From Syntrophomonadaceae bacterium (GTDB lineage: Bacteria; Bacillota; Syntrophomonadia; Syntrophomonadales; Syntrophomonadaceae): a stretch of DNA of 25,413 nt. Shown piece by piece: positions 1 to 6,987 of this stretch. The stretch spans positions 1 to 25,413 of the forward strand of contig DUSB01000014.1 of assembly GCA_012840625.1 (NCBI GenBank), read 5' to 3'. Within the stretch, counting starts at the first letter, position 1. Each line of letters begins with the position of its first letter. Made by a program: the position numbers and the translations under genes. Below the pieces are notes generated by a model that searched no databases, was not told the origin of the DNA, and saw only the letters and a list, made by a program, of their open reading frames with translations.

Positions 1-252
1 ACCTGCGGTAGCCATAATCACCCCGGCCGGACCCTGTCCGTCAAACTTCAGGGTAACGATATCATCCTCGCCTTTTAAATCACTTCCCATCATAACCGCC
101 CCCGTCAACACCCTGCCCAAAGCGGCCGATGCCGTGGCGGATGTCTGGTGGCGGCGGCAGGCCTCGTCCACCAGGTTGGTTGTATGCGACAAAAACACTC
201 GTACCTGCTGATCTCTATCTATTATTTTTAGTAAATAATCAGGCTGCTTCAT
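1..252 (-). CDS. hslO: Hsp33 redox-regulated chaperone, N-terminal part (cut by window edge)
   Basis: The 84 codons visible run off the left edge, so only the N-terminal third is present. The translation has the Hsp33 core pattern: an early segment with SHTTNLVDEA, then RRHQTSATASAALGRVLTGA, then MMGSDLKGEDDIVTLKFDGQ and GPAGVIMATA, matching the family's substrate-binding domain. Hsp33 is a cytosolic holdase switched on by oxidation of a C-terminal four-cysteine zinc site, which lies outside the window and cannot be checked. There are two candidate starts, ATG at 261 and ATG at 252. GTGGGGA lies directly against the first and about 9 nt before the second, so 252 (MKQPDYLL) is preferred. Family assignment is confident; the exact start is moderately so. 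Confidence 0.88.
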   Translation of the reverse strand, partial: MKQPDYLLKIIDRDQQVRVFLSHTTNLVDEACRRHQTSATASAALGRVLTGAVMMGSDLKGEDDIVTLKFDGQGPAGVIMATAG

Positions 253-286
253 TGCTGTCATTCCCCACTGTACTAAATATAATGTA

Positions 287-314
287 ATTATACTCATAAT
301 TAATGAAAATTCAA
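287..314 (-). promoter_or_regulatory. Probable sigma-A-type promoter of hslO
   Basis: On the minus strand TTGAAT (314-309) is separated by 16 nt from a perfect TATAAT (292-287). The predicted start is near 280, about 28 nt upstream of the chosen hslO start. Prediction from sequence only. Confidence 0.5.
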
Positions 315-544
315 AAAAGAAAACACCGCCCCCAGGAATTTGAAGGCGCCTGTACTGCTTTGAAAGCTTCCCTGCGAGCTTGTAGTCAGGCAAATACAGT
401 ACCTATCCAGCAAGCCTGGCTGACTTGTTTGCTTTTTTCATTTCCTATAATTGAAATACAGTCAACCGTATCCGCCCTTGCTGAATATGGCAGACTTTTA
501 TAAAGTACTTGCTTGTGCTGACCAACATCGGCTGAAGTATACTT

Positions 545-553
545 TGATATAAT
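545..553 (+). promoter_or_regulatory. Possible extended -10 promoter for the hexapeptide-repeat gene
   Basis: TGATATAAT at 545-553 fits an extended -10 element (TG-N-TATAAT). No convincing -35 is present. It would give a leader of about 115 nt before the gene at 677. Weak evidence. Confidence 0.35.
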
Positions 554-560
554 TATGGAA

Positions 561-647
561 ATGTTCGGAAAAAAAGAACATCCGGCAGGATTTTCATCTC
601 TTTTCGTATAACATAGACAAAAACTTGTCTGCTTAACGGCAATAAGC
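561..647 (+). promoter_or_regulatory. Leader with three short perfect inverted repeats
   Basis: The region 253-676 between hslO and the hexapeptide gene has no convincing gene. Its last part holds three perfect inverted repeats in a row. ATGTTC (561-566) pairs with GAACAT (576-581), AGACAA (615-620) with TTGTCT (625-630), and GCTTA (631-635) with TAAGC (643-647). None is followed by a T-run, so they are not terminators. They could be operators or small leader hairpins. I do not recognise a known riboswitch. Confidence 0.35.
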
Positions 648-676
648 AAATTCCTATTTTATTGGAGGAGGATATT

Positions 677-1207
677 ATGGCGATTTATGAATTTGAAGAA
701 AAAAGACCGGTGATCGCTGCGACTGCTTTTATTCATCCCCAGGCGACAGTCATTGGAGAAGTAAGCATTGGAGAGCGCTGTTATATCGGAGCGGGCGCTA
801 TTATACGGGGTGATTACGGAAGCATAAGCATTGGCGATGGGACCAATGTGCAGGAGAATGCTGTATTGCATACCGAACCTACCACCGCATTAGAAATACA
901 GGAAAATGTCTTAATCGGTCATGCTGCCATTGTACATGGACCAGGCGTAGCCAGGAAAGGGGCCACCATAGGAATGGGGGCTGTGGTCAATGCCAGCTTT
1001 GATCTCGGTGAGCATAGTATGCTAGCCGCTGGCAGCCTGCTACCCCCCAGGCGGGAAATCCCTGCCTGTAAACTGGCCATGGGCAATCCAGCTCGAGTCA
1101 GTAAAGAGATTCCCGAGCAGCAGCAAACCATCAACCGAATATCTGTCGAATTCTACCAGGAGCTGGCTGGCCGCTGCCAACAAAGCCTGAAACGCCTTGA
1201 TAAATAG
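677..1207 (+). CDS. Gamma-carbonic-anhydrase-like hexapeptide-repeat protein (PaaY/CaiE/YrdA type)
   Basis: A 176-aa left-handed beta-helix protein. Hexapeptide repeats run from about residue 20 to 120. The gamma-carbonic-anhydrase signature is present: Arg44 and Asp46 (RGD), Gln59 in TNVQE, and the three putative metal-ligand histidines His65 (VLHTE), His82 and His87 (IGHAAIVHG). The C-terminal helix (about 145-176) is usual for the family. Proteins of this type form cytosolic trimers binding zinc or iron at subunit interfaces; some hydrate CO2 and others are thioesterases or of unknown function, so the substrate is not assigned. The ATG at 677 is chosen because GGAGGAGG (664-671) sits 5 nt upstream; an in-frame TTG at 662 would begin before that site. 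The gene appears monocistronic. Confidence 0.9.
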   Translation: MAIYEFEEKRPVIAATAFIHPQATVIGEVSIGERCYIGAGAIIRGDYGSISIGDGTNVQENAVLHTEPTTALEIQENVLIGHAAIVHGPGVARKGATIGMGAVVNASFDLGEHSMLAAGSLLPPRREIPACKLAMGNPARVSKEIPEQQQTINRISVEFYQELAGRCQQSLKRLDK

Positions 1208-1446
1208 GACTGCCTGCTGCTTAGCAGCATAGCCAGCCCCCGTACCAATTAGTCCCAATCAGGTGGATATGCCATGATTTTAATTAATAAAATAATATAT
1301 CTATTGACAACAAACGTAACTAGCTCTCTGCCATGCATGTCCTTTCTTGAGAAGTTTGTTTAATAATGGTCAATAAAGTAGACTTTATGACGTGCCAGGC
1401 TGTTATGGAAATGGTCTTTGAAAACCAAAAAGAAAGGAGTTCATGC

Positions 1447-2379
1447 ATGGGAATTAGAAAACTAGTTACATCTATGTTTTTATTTGCATTCATTATTGGC
1501 GGTATAATGTTTGCAGGAGCTACCCCAACACAAGCAGCCACCAATGATAACGCGAAACTGGGTGCGCAGGGAGCTGAAGTTGTAAAGCTGCAGCAAACAT
1601 TAAATTATAAGGGGTTTTGGTGCGGAGAAGCGGATGGTGTCTTTGATGCCCAAACTCATAAAGCTGTAGTAGCTTTTCAAAAATCAGCCGGTCTTAAAAC
1701 CGACGGAATCGCCGGAGCCAGAACTAAATACGAACTGGGCATAGCTCATCCGGCATCAAAAGCCAATAGTACGTATTTATTCTGGGGTTCACGTGGACCG
1801 GAAGTTGCTAAAATTCAGCAAGCATTAAACAGCAAAGGATTCACCTGTGGAACGGCTGATGGAATTTTTGGTCCTCTTACCTACAATGCTGTGGAACGTT
1901 TTCAAAAGGCAGCTGGCATAATAGTTAACGGCATAGTAGGACCGGAAACCAGAAAGGCTCTGGAAACAGCAGATACTAAAGTTACGCAACAAAATAATGC
2001 CGCCAATAATGTCGAGAACAAAACCACGGCACAAAGTAGTACGCGTGAAGCAGCAAGCAATGTTTCACGTAGTGGATCATCTCGAGGTTCTTATACATTA
2101 ACCATGAAGGCTACCGCCTATTGCCCCTGTGCCAAGTGCAACTATCCCTATTATGGCAAGCCATCCTATATCGGTCTGCCGCTGGGATATGGAATTGTTG
2201 CTGTAGATCCCAGGGTAATTCCAATGGGCAGCAAACTGTATATCGAAGGCTACGGTCACGCCATTGCTGCTGATCAGGGAGGAGCTATCAAAGGAAATCG
2301 CATTGATTTATGCTTTAGCTCTCACCAGGAGGCCTTACGCTGGGGTATGAAAAATGTAAAAGTAACGGTCATAAAATAA
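1447..2379 (+). CDS. Secreted cell-wall protein: two peptidoglycan-binding domains plus 3D domain
   Basis: 310 aa. A signal peptide is clear: basic start (MGIRK), hydrophobic core to about residue 25, and probable cleavage after TPTQA (about 30). Two PG_binding_1 domains follow at about 36-98 and 112-172, each with the V-x-x-LQ and DG-x-FG/D-x-x-T pattern. A Ser/Thr/Asn-rich linker covers about 173-215, and a C-terminal 3D domain about 216-310 carries the three conserved aspartates: Asp254 (AVDP), Asp276 (AADQGG) and Asp287 (RIDLCF). 3D domains are related to MltA lytic transglycosylases, so a wall-remodelling or germination-type hydrolase is likely. The start at 1447 is chosen because AAGGAG (1434-1439) lies 7 nt upstream and the signal peptide then begins properly; an upstream in-frame ATG at 1366 lacks both. 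It ends just before a strong terminator. The CPCAKC cysteine pair in the 3D domain could bind metal or form a disulfide. Confidence 0.9.
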   Translation: MGIRKLVTSMFLFAFIIGGIMFAGATPTQAATNDNAKLGAQGAEVVKLQQTLNYKGFWCGEADGVFDAQTHKAVVAFQKSAGLKTDGIAGARTKYELGIAHPASKANSTYLFWGSRGPEVAKIQQALNSKGFTCGTADGIFGPLTYNAVERFQKAAGIIVNGIVGPETRKALETADTKVTQQNNAANNVENKTTAQSSTREAASNVSRSGSSRGSYTLTMKATAYCPCAKCNYPYYGKPSYIGLPLGYGIVAVDPRVIPMGSKLYIEGYGHAIAADQGGAIKGNRIDLCFSSHQEALRWGMKNVKVTVIK

Positions 2380-2380
2380 A

Positions 2381-2423
2381 ATAAACGAAAAAGCCGCAAC
2401 TAGGTTGCGGCTTTTTCGTTTAT
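2381..2423. terminator. Strong bidirectional rho-independent terminator
   Basis: A perfect 20-bp stem (2381-2400 with 2404-2423) and a 3-nt loop, with a GC core GCCGCAAC/GTTGCGGC flanked by A5 and T5 runs on both sides. It lies between the convergent 3D-domain gene and coaD and can serve both. Confidence 0.95.
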
Positions 2424-2439
2424 GTTTTGATTATAAACG

Positions 2440-2928
2440 TTAAATCTTGATTTGCTTAATTTTCTCCTGCAGCCCTTTTTCCACCAGAGGCGGAACCATG
2501 GAACTGACATCCCCCCCCAATAAAGCAGCTTCTTTCACCCCACTGGAACTGACAAAAATATATCGTGGGTCGGACATGATAAAAACCGTATCCGCTTGCG
2601 GTATTAGCTGTCGATTGATCATTGACATTTGCGATTCATATTCAAAATCAACCATGGAACGTAAACCCCGAATAATTATGGTGGCCTCTTTTTGACGAAG
2701 ATAATCGGCTAATAAGCCACTAAAACATTCTACTTCTATATTATCTAAATGTTTTGTAGATTTTTTAATCATTTCTTTACGCTCATCCAGGGTAAATAAT
2801 GCATGCTTGGTAACATTGTGGACTACAGCCACGACAACCTTATCAAACATCTGACTGGTACGTTCTAAAATATCTATATGACCCCTGGTAACTGGATCAA
2901 AACTACCCGGATAGACGGCTATCTTCAA
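2440..2928 (-). CDS. coaD: Phosphopantetheine adenylyltransferase
   Basis: 162 aa, the usual length. It transfers AMP from ATP to 4'-phosphopantetheine, making dephospho-CoA, the penultimate step of coenzyme A synthesis in the cytosol. The nucleotidyltransferase motif GSFDPVTRGH (residues 8-17, with the T/H-x-G-H signature ending at His17) and the C-terminal FVSSSGVKE motif (about 125-133) are present, as is IIIRGLR (about 85-91), which belongs to the substrate pocket. The start is TTG at 2928, with AGGGGG 7 nt upstream; no ATG fits, since residue 2 (Lys) begins the conserved strand. It is transcribed away from the acyl-CoA dehydrogenase gene, from which a terminator and a promoter-like element separate it. 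Confidence 0.97.
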   Translation of the reverse strand: MKIAVYPGSFDPVTRGHIDILERTSQMFDKVVVAVVHNVTKHALFTLDERKEMIKKSTKHLDNIEVECFSGLLADYLRQKEATIIIRGLRSMVDFEYESQMSMINRQLIPQADTVFIMSDPRYIFVSSSGVKEAALLGGDVSSMVPPLVEKGLQEKIKQIKI

Positions 2929-2984
2929 CCCTTAACCCCCTTTCTATCTAAGAGTTATTAGCCCGAGCCTGCACATCTCTAAAC

Positions 2985-2993
2985 ATTCTATCA
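2985..2993 (-). promoter_or_regulatory. Probable extended -10 promoter of coaD
   Basis: TGATAGAAT on the minus strand is an extended -10 (TG-N-TAGAAT) about 57 nt before the coaD start. The -35 region is T-rich and not a good match. It lies downstream of the terminator of the preceding gene, as an independent promoter should. Confidence 0.4.
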
Positions 2994-3044
2994 TTTATTT
3001 AAGTACTAAAAAACAGCTTTCTATTTTTTAGCCTATAATTATGG

Positions 3045-3073
3045 AAAAAATTACCGGACCCATCGGTCCGGTA
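3045..3073 (-). terminator. Rho-independent terminator of the acyl-CoA dehydrogenase gene
   Basis: Read on the minus strand, TACCGGACC (3073-3065), a 4-nt loop and GGTCCGGTA (3060-3052) form a perfect 9-bp stem followed by ATTTTTT. It lies about 50 nt past the stop codon. Confidence 0.92.
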
Positions 3074-3122
3074 CGTGCTTGCAGAAAGAAATTTTTATCT
3101 TATTTTATATTAAATATTCATA

Positions 3123-4289
3123 TTAATATTCATAGTTGCTTACATCGCCACGTCTCAAACAGTTGGCTATGGTTAAACGTTGAATCTCATTGGTGCCCTC
3201 GTAAATCTGTGTAATTTTTGCATCTCGCATCATTCTTTCTACAGGATAATCGCGGGTATATCCATATCCACCCAGAACCTGCACCGCCTCAGTGGTGACC
3301 CACATAGCCGTGTCACCAGCAAAGCATTTGGCAAAAGCCCCCTGCCGCTGATATGGAAGTCCATTGTCTTCTCTCCAGGCAACTTCATATACCAGATTGC
3401 GAGCTGCCTGAATCTTCATCGCCATGTCAGCCAGTTTAAACGACACACCCTGATTAGCAAAAATGGGTTTACCGAACTGCTGCCTTTCTAGAGCAAAGGC
3501 AAGGGCAGCCTGATAGGCTCCTTCAGCAATACCCAAGGCCTGTGCTGCAATGCCCACACGTCCCCCGTTCAGAACCTGCATGGTCTGCTTGAAGCCGTCC
3601 CCCTCTTCTCCGAGCAGGTTTGCGGCTGGTATCCTGCAGTCCTCAAAAACCAGTTCATATGTGGCTGAGGAGCGAATACCCATTTTCTTCTCTTTTTTAC
3701 CAAAGCTGAAACCGGGCGTACCCTTCTCCACTACAAAGTAACTACTGTTCCCATGCTTCTTATCTTTATCTCCTGTACGCGCTAGAATGACATAGATATC
3801 AGCATAGTAAGCATTGGTAATAAAAATTTTGGTACCATTTAAGATATAGTCATCACCATCACGTACGGCGTTTAGAGCCGTTGCCCCCACATCAGATCCA
3901 GCCCCTGGTTCGGTTAATCCCAATGCACCAAGACTTTCACCGGAGGCGAGACGAGGTAAGAAACGCTGCTTTTGTTCTTCATTACCTAAATGTATAATAG
4001 GCCAGGTACAAAGTGATGTATGAGCCGATAAGGTTACCCCCATCGAGGCACAGTTTCTGGATATTTCCTCCACACACATGGCATAAACAAGGGCGCCAGC
4101 GTTGGTGCCGCCATATTCTTCCGGCACAATAAGTCCAGCTAGACCCAGGTCGGCCATTTTCTTCCAGACTTCCAGGTCGAATTCTTCTTTTTCATCACGC
4201 TCGGCCGCCCCCGGCTGTACAACCTCATCAGAGAAATCGGCAAAGGTCCTTTTAAACATTCTTTGTTCATCATTGAGTCCAAAATCCAT
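3123..4289 (-). CDS. Acyl-CoA dehydrogenase (short-chain/butyryl type likely)
   Basis: 388 aa, typical length. It oxidises an acyl-CoA to the 2-enoyl-CoA with FAD, handing electrons to electron transfer flavoprotein. Seen: an N-terminal helical domain, the FAD/substrate signature LTEPGAGSDVGA in the middle beta domain, the FAD-contact segment VLGGYGYTRDYPVERMMRDA, and the active-site base Glu364 in IYEGTNEIQR near the C-terminus. That glutamate position is the one used by short- and medium-chain enzymes, not the isovaleryl/long-chain position. The ATG at 4289 (MDFGLNDEQ) fits family N-termini and has GGAGGT upstream, though the spacing is long (11 nt); an in-frame TTG at 4328 has no site. It is a single-gene unit with its own terminator. 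Chain-length specificity cannot be read from sequence. The nearby etfBA and quinone oxidoreductase genes suggest it feeds that pair. Confidence 0.94.
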   Translation of the reverse strand: MDFGLNDEQRMFKRTFADFSDEVVQPGAAERDEKEEFDLEVWKKMADLGLAGLIVPEEYGGTNAGALVYAMCVEEISRNCASMGVTLSAHTSLCTWPIIHLGNEEQKQRFLPRLASGESLGALGLTEPGAGSDVGATALNAVRDGDDYILNGTKIFITNAYYADIYVILARTGDKDKKHGNSSYFVVEKGTPGFSFGKKEKKMGIRSSATYELVFEDCRIPAANLLGEEGDGFKQTMQVLNGGRVGIAAQALGIAEGAYQAALAFALERQQFGKPIFANQGVSFKLADMAMKIQAARNLVYEVAWREDNGLPYQRQGAFAKCFAGDTAMWVTTEAVQVLGGYGYTRDYPVERMMRDAKITQIYEGTNEIQRLTIANCLRRGDVSNYEY

Positions 4290-4710
4290 AACGATATAAT
4301 ACCTCCATTTTAAATCTTTTATAGTCAATAATTATTAGGTTTTAATGCTGCATATGCTTTCTGCAATCATTACTGTTTCCAGGCTCCCACCTTATAATAA
4401 AGGGTGTCTGGAGCGCGTCTGACATAAACCGCTGCACCTCAGCTGCACCTCATAAAAATATCAGACCAATTATACGGCTCCGGAAGCTCCCAGTGGAGGT
4501 TCCGGAGCGCCTGTACTACCGTTTACATTCACTTCACTGCCGGCCCCAGGCAGCTCTGGTACTTTATACCTCTATCAAAATGTCGTAACTTGCCGATTTA
4601 TCGCCCCCTTCGCCGCTTGTGCAGAATATTTCAAATCTACACAATTGTGAGTTAATTTGTTCTATATATTTATTTCTTCATTTGTACTCTGATTCCTTCT
4701 TTATTAATAT
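4290..4710. other. Structured intergenic region of about 420 nt without a convincing gene
   Basis: No reading frame here has a ribosome binding site and a credible length. It contains a tandem 11-bp direct repeat GCTGCACCTCA (4431-4441 and 4442-4452) and a long hairpin at 4477-4508. The hairpin has GCTCCGGAA pairing with TTCCGGAGC, one G/G mismatch, then CTCC/GGAG around a CAGT loop. A smaller hairpin, CTGCC/GGCAG, lies just beyond it. A possible promoter for the acyl-CoA dehydrogenase gene (TTAAAA, 17 nt, TATAAA on the minus strand, near 4320-4350) is weak. The hairpin lacks a T-run, so it is not a normal terminator. Confidence 0.5.
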
Positions 4711-4740
4711 AAAAAAGCTCTCATAAACGAGAGCTTTTTT
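4711..4740. terminator. Terminator after the etf / Etf:menaquinone oxidoreductase genes
   Basis: AAAAAAGCTCTC (4711-4722) pairs perfectly with GAGAGCTTTTTT (4729-4740) around a 6-nt loop. It works on both strands. It lies about 35 nt past the stop of the minus-strand oxidoreductase gene. Confidence 0.93.
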
Positions 4741-4775
4741 ATGCAACAGAACTAAGGAAATTGAGCTTCACTTGT

Positions 4776-6902
4776 TTATTGCAAAGATTGTAACAAAACT
4801 TCAGCTACATCGTAGACCTTAACCGATTCTTCTTTTTCGGCTCCTTTCACTCCATCATTAATCATAGTCAGACAGAATGGACAGTTGGTAACGATCATCT
4901 CTGGATTCGTGCTTAATAATTGATCCGTCCTGGTCTCGTTGATACGCTTGTATCCTTCGGCAGCTTCTTCTTCCAGCCACATACGGCCACCACCTGCACC
5001 ACAGCAGAAGCCATTTGCTTTCGACTGGCCGATCTCGGCAATATTTAAGCCTGCTGCTCTCAATACGCTTCGAGGCTGGTCATATACACCATTGTGACGA
5101 CCCAGGAAGCAGGAATCATGATAACTGGCCTTAACGCCCAGACTACTAGGTTTCAGTTTGCCTTGGGCCACCAGCTGAGCCAGGATCTCGGTATAATGAT
5201 AAACTTCATAGTTACCATCCATCTGCGGATATTCATTTTTCAGGGTATTATATCCATGGGGACACACAACAATGATCTTCTTGACATTGTAATTGTTAAA
5301 GGTCTCAATGTTCTGAGCAGCCAGGATCTGATACAGGTATTCATTACCAAGGCGACGTGCTGAGTCACCACAGCAAAACTCTTCCGTACCCAGATATCCA
5401 AAGCTAACACCAGCCTGATTGAGAAGCTTAACCAGTGCCTCGCCCACTCTCTTGTAGCGATCATCAAAGGCAACTGCGCAGCCGGCGTAAAGGAGATATT
5501 CAAACTCTCCACCGTCTTCTGGCAGCAGGTTGACCATTTCGCGAACGCCTCTCTCGTTAAGCCAATCAGCACGAGATGCCCAGCCAACACCCCAGGGGTT
5601 ATAATTTCGTTCCATATTGGTTAAAGCACCCTGAGCTTCACTGGACATATCGCCCTGCCACATAACGAGGTTACGACGCATCTCAACAATTTTGGGAATA
5701 TGCTCAATAAACATGGGGCATACTTCCATGCAGGCACGACAGTTGGTGCAGTCCCAGATAACTTCCGGAGTAACAATGTCATAAAGCAGACTTTGCTCCA
5801 TAGGACTGACTACCTCATCGGCCTCTTCTGTCATGGCTACTTCTTCAGCCACTACACCCTGATCTTTTAAGGCCAGCAGATAGGGTTCTTTTTCATCCAT
5901 GTGTTTTTTCATAGCCTGGATAAGCGTTAATTTAGGATTAAGCGCCTTACCTGTATTATAGGCGGGACATACTTCCTGACAGCGCCCGCAACGAATACAA
6001 TTATCCAGGTCAAAGATATCTTTCCAGCCAAATTCTTCGATGTTTTCAACCCCAAAGGTCTCCGCTTCTTCTATATTTTCCACCATGCGACAGCTGGAAG
6101 GCTCCAGATCACGGAAAATATAGGCCAGCGCACCACCTATGATATGCCATAATTTCGTAAAGGGGATTAAGGACAGAGTCGTAAATGCCAGCGCCATATG
6201 GAACCACCATAAAACGCGATGCCAGATTAGTGCGGCATCCACTGTTGCACCGGCAAACATCCCGGCAAACACCCATCCTATTGGTGATGCAGATTGTTCA
6301 TAAGCAATCTGTTCAATCGAAGTAGATAATTGAATTTGTGCTGCAATTCTGGCACCTTCAATGACGTAACCGGTAAAGAGAATTAAGAAAACTAGTAGAA
6401 TAATCCATCCATCGCTTGCCTTGGTATCGTTCAAGCGATCCGGCTTCTGAACGTAACGAATGAGAGCAAGTACTATGATACCGATCATGGCTAACAGACC
6501 GAATACATCTACAAGCCAGGAGAAGTTAACATAAAATGAGCCTTCTACAGGAGGCCAGCCTATCCAGTGATGGGCTGCATCAACGCCAGCAGCAATAAAG
6601 AGAACCAGGAAACCCCAGAAGAGGAAGAAGTGCATCCAGCCTGGTACTGGTTTCTTTACCACCCTTAGCTGCGCGAAGGTGTATAGCAAGAATGAACCAA
6701 TACGTTTTCCCACCTGGTCATTACGGTGAATTTCACCCTTGGCGAGTTGCCAGCGAACAACATACCGGTAAAAACCGTAAATAATGAACGCTATGGGAAT
6801 GAACATAAAAACGTAGACGAGCCAATCGTAGGGAATATTTGCTCCTACTACCCGCATCGGAACATCATAGCCACCTTCTAGCGGGGTATATCCGAAGATC
6901 AT
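4776..6902 (-). CDS. Membrane Etf:menaquinone oxidoreductase (cytochrome b + ferredoxin + CCG domains; DUF224/EMO type)
   Basis: 708 aa fused redox protein. Residues 1-265 form an NarI-like membrane cytochrome b with about six membrane segments; candidate heme ligands are His91, His111/112, His228, His235 and His253. Two [4Fe-4S] motifs follow: Cys302-305-308-312 (CIRCGRCQEVCP) and Cys385-388-391-395 (CTNCRACMEVCP), with a long acidic linker between. Two CCG domains complete it: Cys475, Cys510/511, Cys547, and Cys598, Cys633/634, Cys674/677, the heterodisulfide-reductase-like cluster sites. Enzymes of this build beside etfBA accept electrons from EtfAB and reduce menaquinone; in syntrophic butyrate oxidisers this starts the energy-driven reverse electron transfer needed for H2 or formate production. 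The start is ATG at 6902 with AGGAGGG about 10 nt upstream. It is downstream of etfBA in the same direction and is followed by a terminator. Domain calls are sure; the electron acceptor is inferred from the family and context. Confidence 0.93.
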   Translation of the reverse strand: MIFGYTPLEGGYDVPMRVVGANIPYDWLVYVFMFIPIAFIIYGFYRYVVRWQLAKGEIHRNDQVGKRIGSFLLYTFAQLRVVKKPVPGWMHFFLFWGFLVLFIAAGVDAAHHWIGWPPVEGSFYVNFSWLVDVFGLLAMIGIIVLALIRYVQKPDRLNDTKASDGWIILLVFLILFTGYVIEGARIAAQIQLSTSIEQIAYEQSASPIGWVFAGMFAGATVDAALIWHRVLWWFHMALAFTTLSLIPFTKLWHIIGGALAYIFRDLEPSSCRMVENIEEAETFGVENIEEFGWKDIFDLDNCIRCGRCQEVCPAYNTGKALNPKLTLIQAMKKHMDEKEPYLLALKDQGVVAEEVAMTEEADEVVSPMEQSLLYDIVTPEVIWDCTNCRACMEVCPMFIEHIPKIVEMRRNLVMWQGDMSSEAQGALTNMERNYNPWGVGWASRADWLNERGVREMVNLLPEDGGEFEYLLYAGCAVAFDDRYKRVGEALVKLLNQAGVSFGYLGTEEFCCGDSARRLGNEYLYQILAAQNIETFNNYNVKKIIVVCPHGYNTLKNEYPQMDGNYEVYHYTEILAQLVAQGKLKPSSLGVKASYHDSCFLGRHNGVYDQPRSVLRAAGLNIAEIGQSKANGFCCGAGGGRMWLEEEAAEGYKRINETRTDQLLSTNPEMIVTNCPFCLTMINDGVKGAEKEESVKVYDVAEVLLQSLQ

Positions 6903-6939
6903 CTATTCAATTCCCTCCTTAAACTAAGTGCAAGGCTAT

Positions 6940-6966
6940 TACCGGATAGGGCGAGCCTATCCGGTA
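6940..6966 (-). other. Intercistronic hairpin between etfA and the oxidoreductase gene
   Basis: A perfect 11-bp stem, TACCGGATAGG (6940-6950) with CCTATCCGGTA (6956-6966), around a 5-nt loop. GGC (6934-6936) and GCC (6968-6970) can extend it after a small bulge. No T-run follows on either strand, so it does not look like a terminator. Such hairpins often act as RNA-processing or stabilising elements that set different expression of adjacent genes. That role is inference. Confidence 0.6.
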
Positions 6967-6987
6967 TGCCATGCTATTTACGGCTAG

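Noticed and set aside
303..503. 66-codon plus-strand frame between hslO and the hexapeptide-repeat gene
   Set aside because: No ribosome binding site, no recognisable motif, and it overlaps an equally unsupported minus-strand frame (386-649). Treated as non-coding.
1207..1240. Terminator after the hexapeptide-repeat gene
   Set aside because: TGCTGC-TTA-GCAGCA forms a hairpin just past the stop, but no T-run follows on the plus strand, so termination is not supported.
1304..1309. TTGACA as -35 of a promoter for the 3D-domain gene
   Set aside because: A perfect -35 word, but no acceptable -10 lies 16-18 nt downstream; a weaker TTGTTT-N17-TAGACT (1356-1384) is equally unproven.
1366..1446. Upstream N-terminal extension of the 3D-domain protein
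   Set aside because: The ATG at 1366 lacks a ribosome site and would bury the signal peptide; the ATG at 1447 has AAGGAG and a proper signal sequence.
4470..4575. Short minus-strand frame with protein-like composition (includes VPELPGAGSEVNVNG)
   Set aside because: About 33 codons, no start codon with a ribosome site, and closed by a stop upstream. It may be a gene remnant or chance; too short to call.
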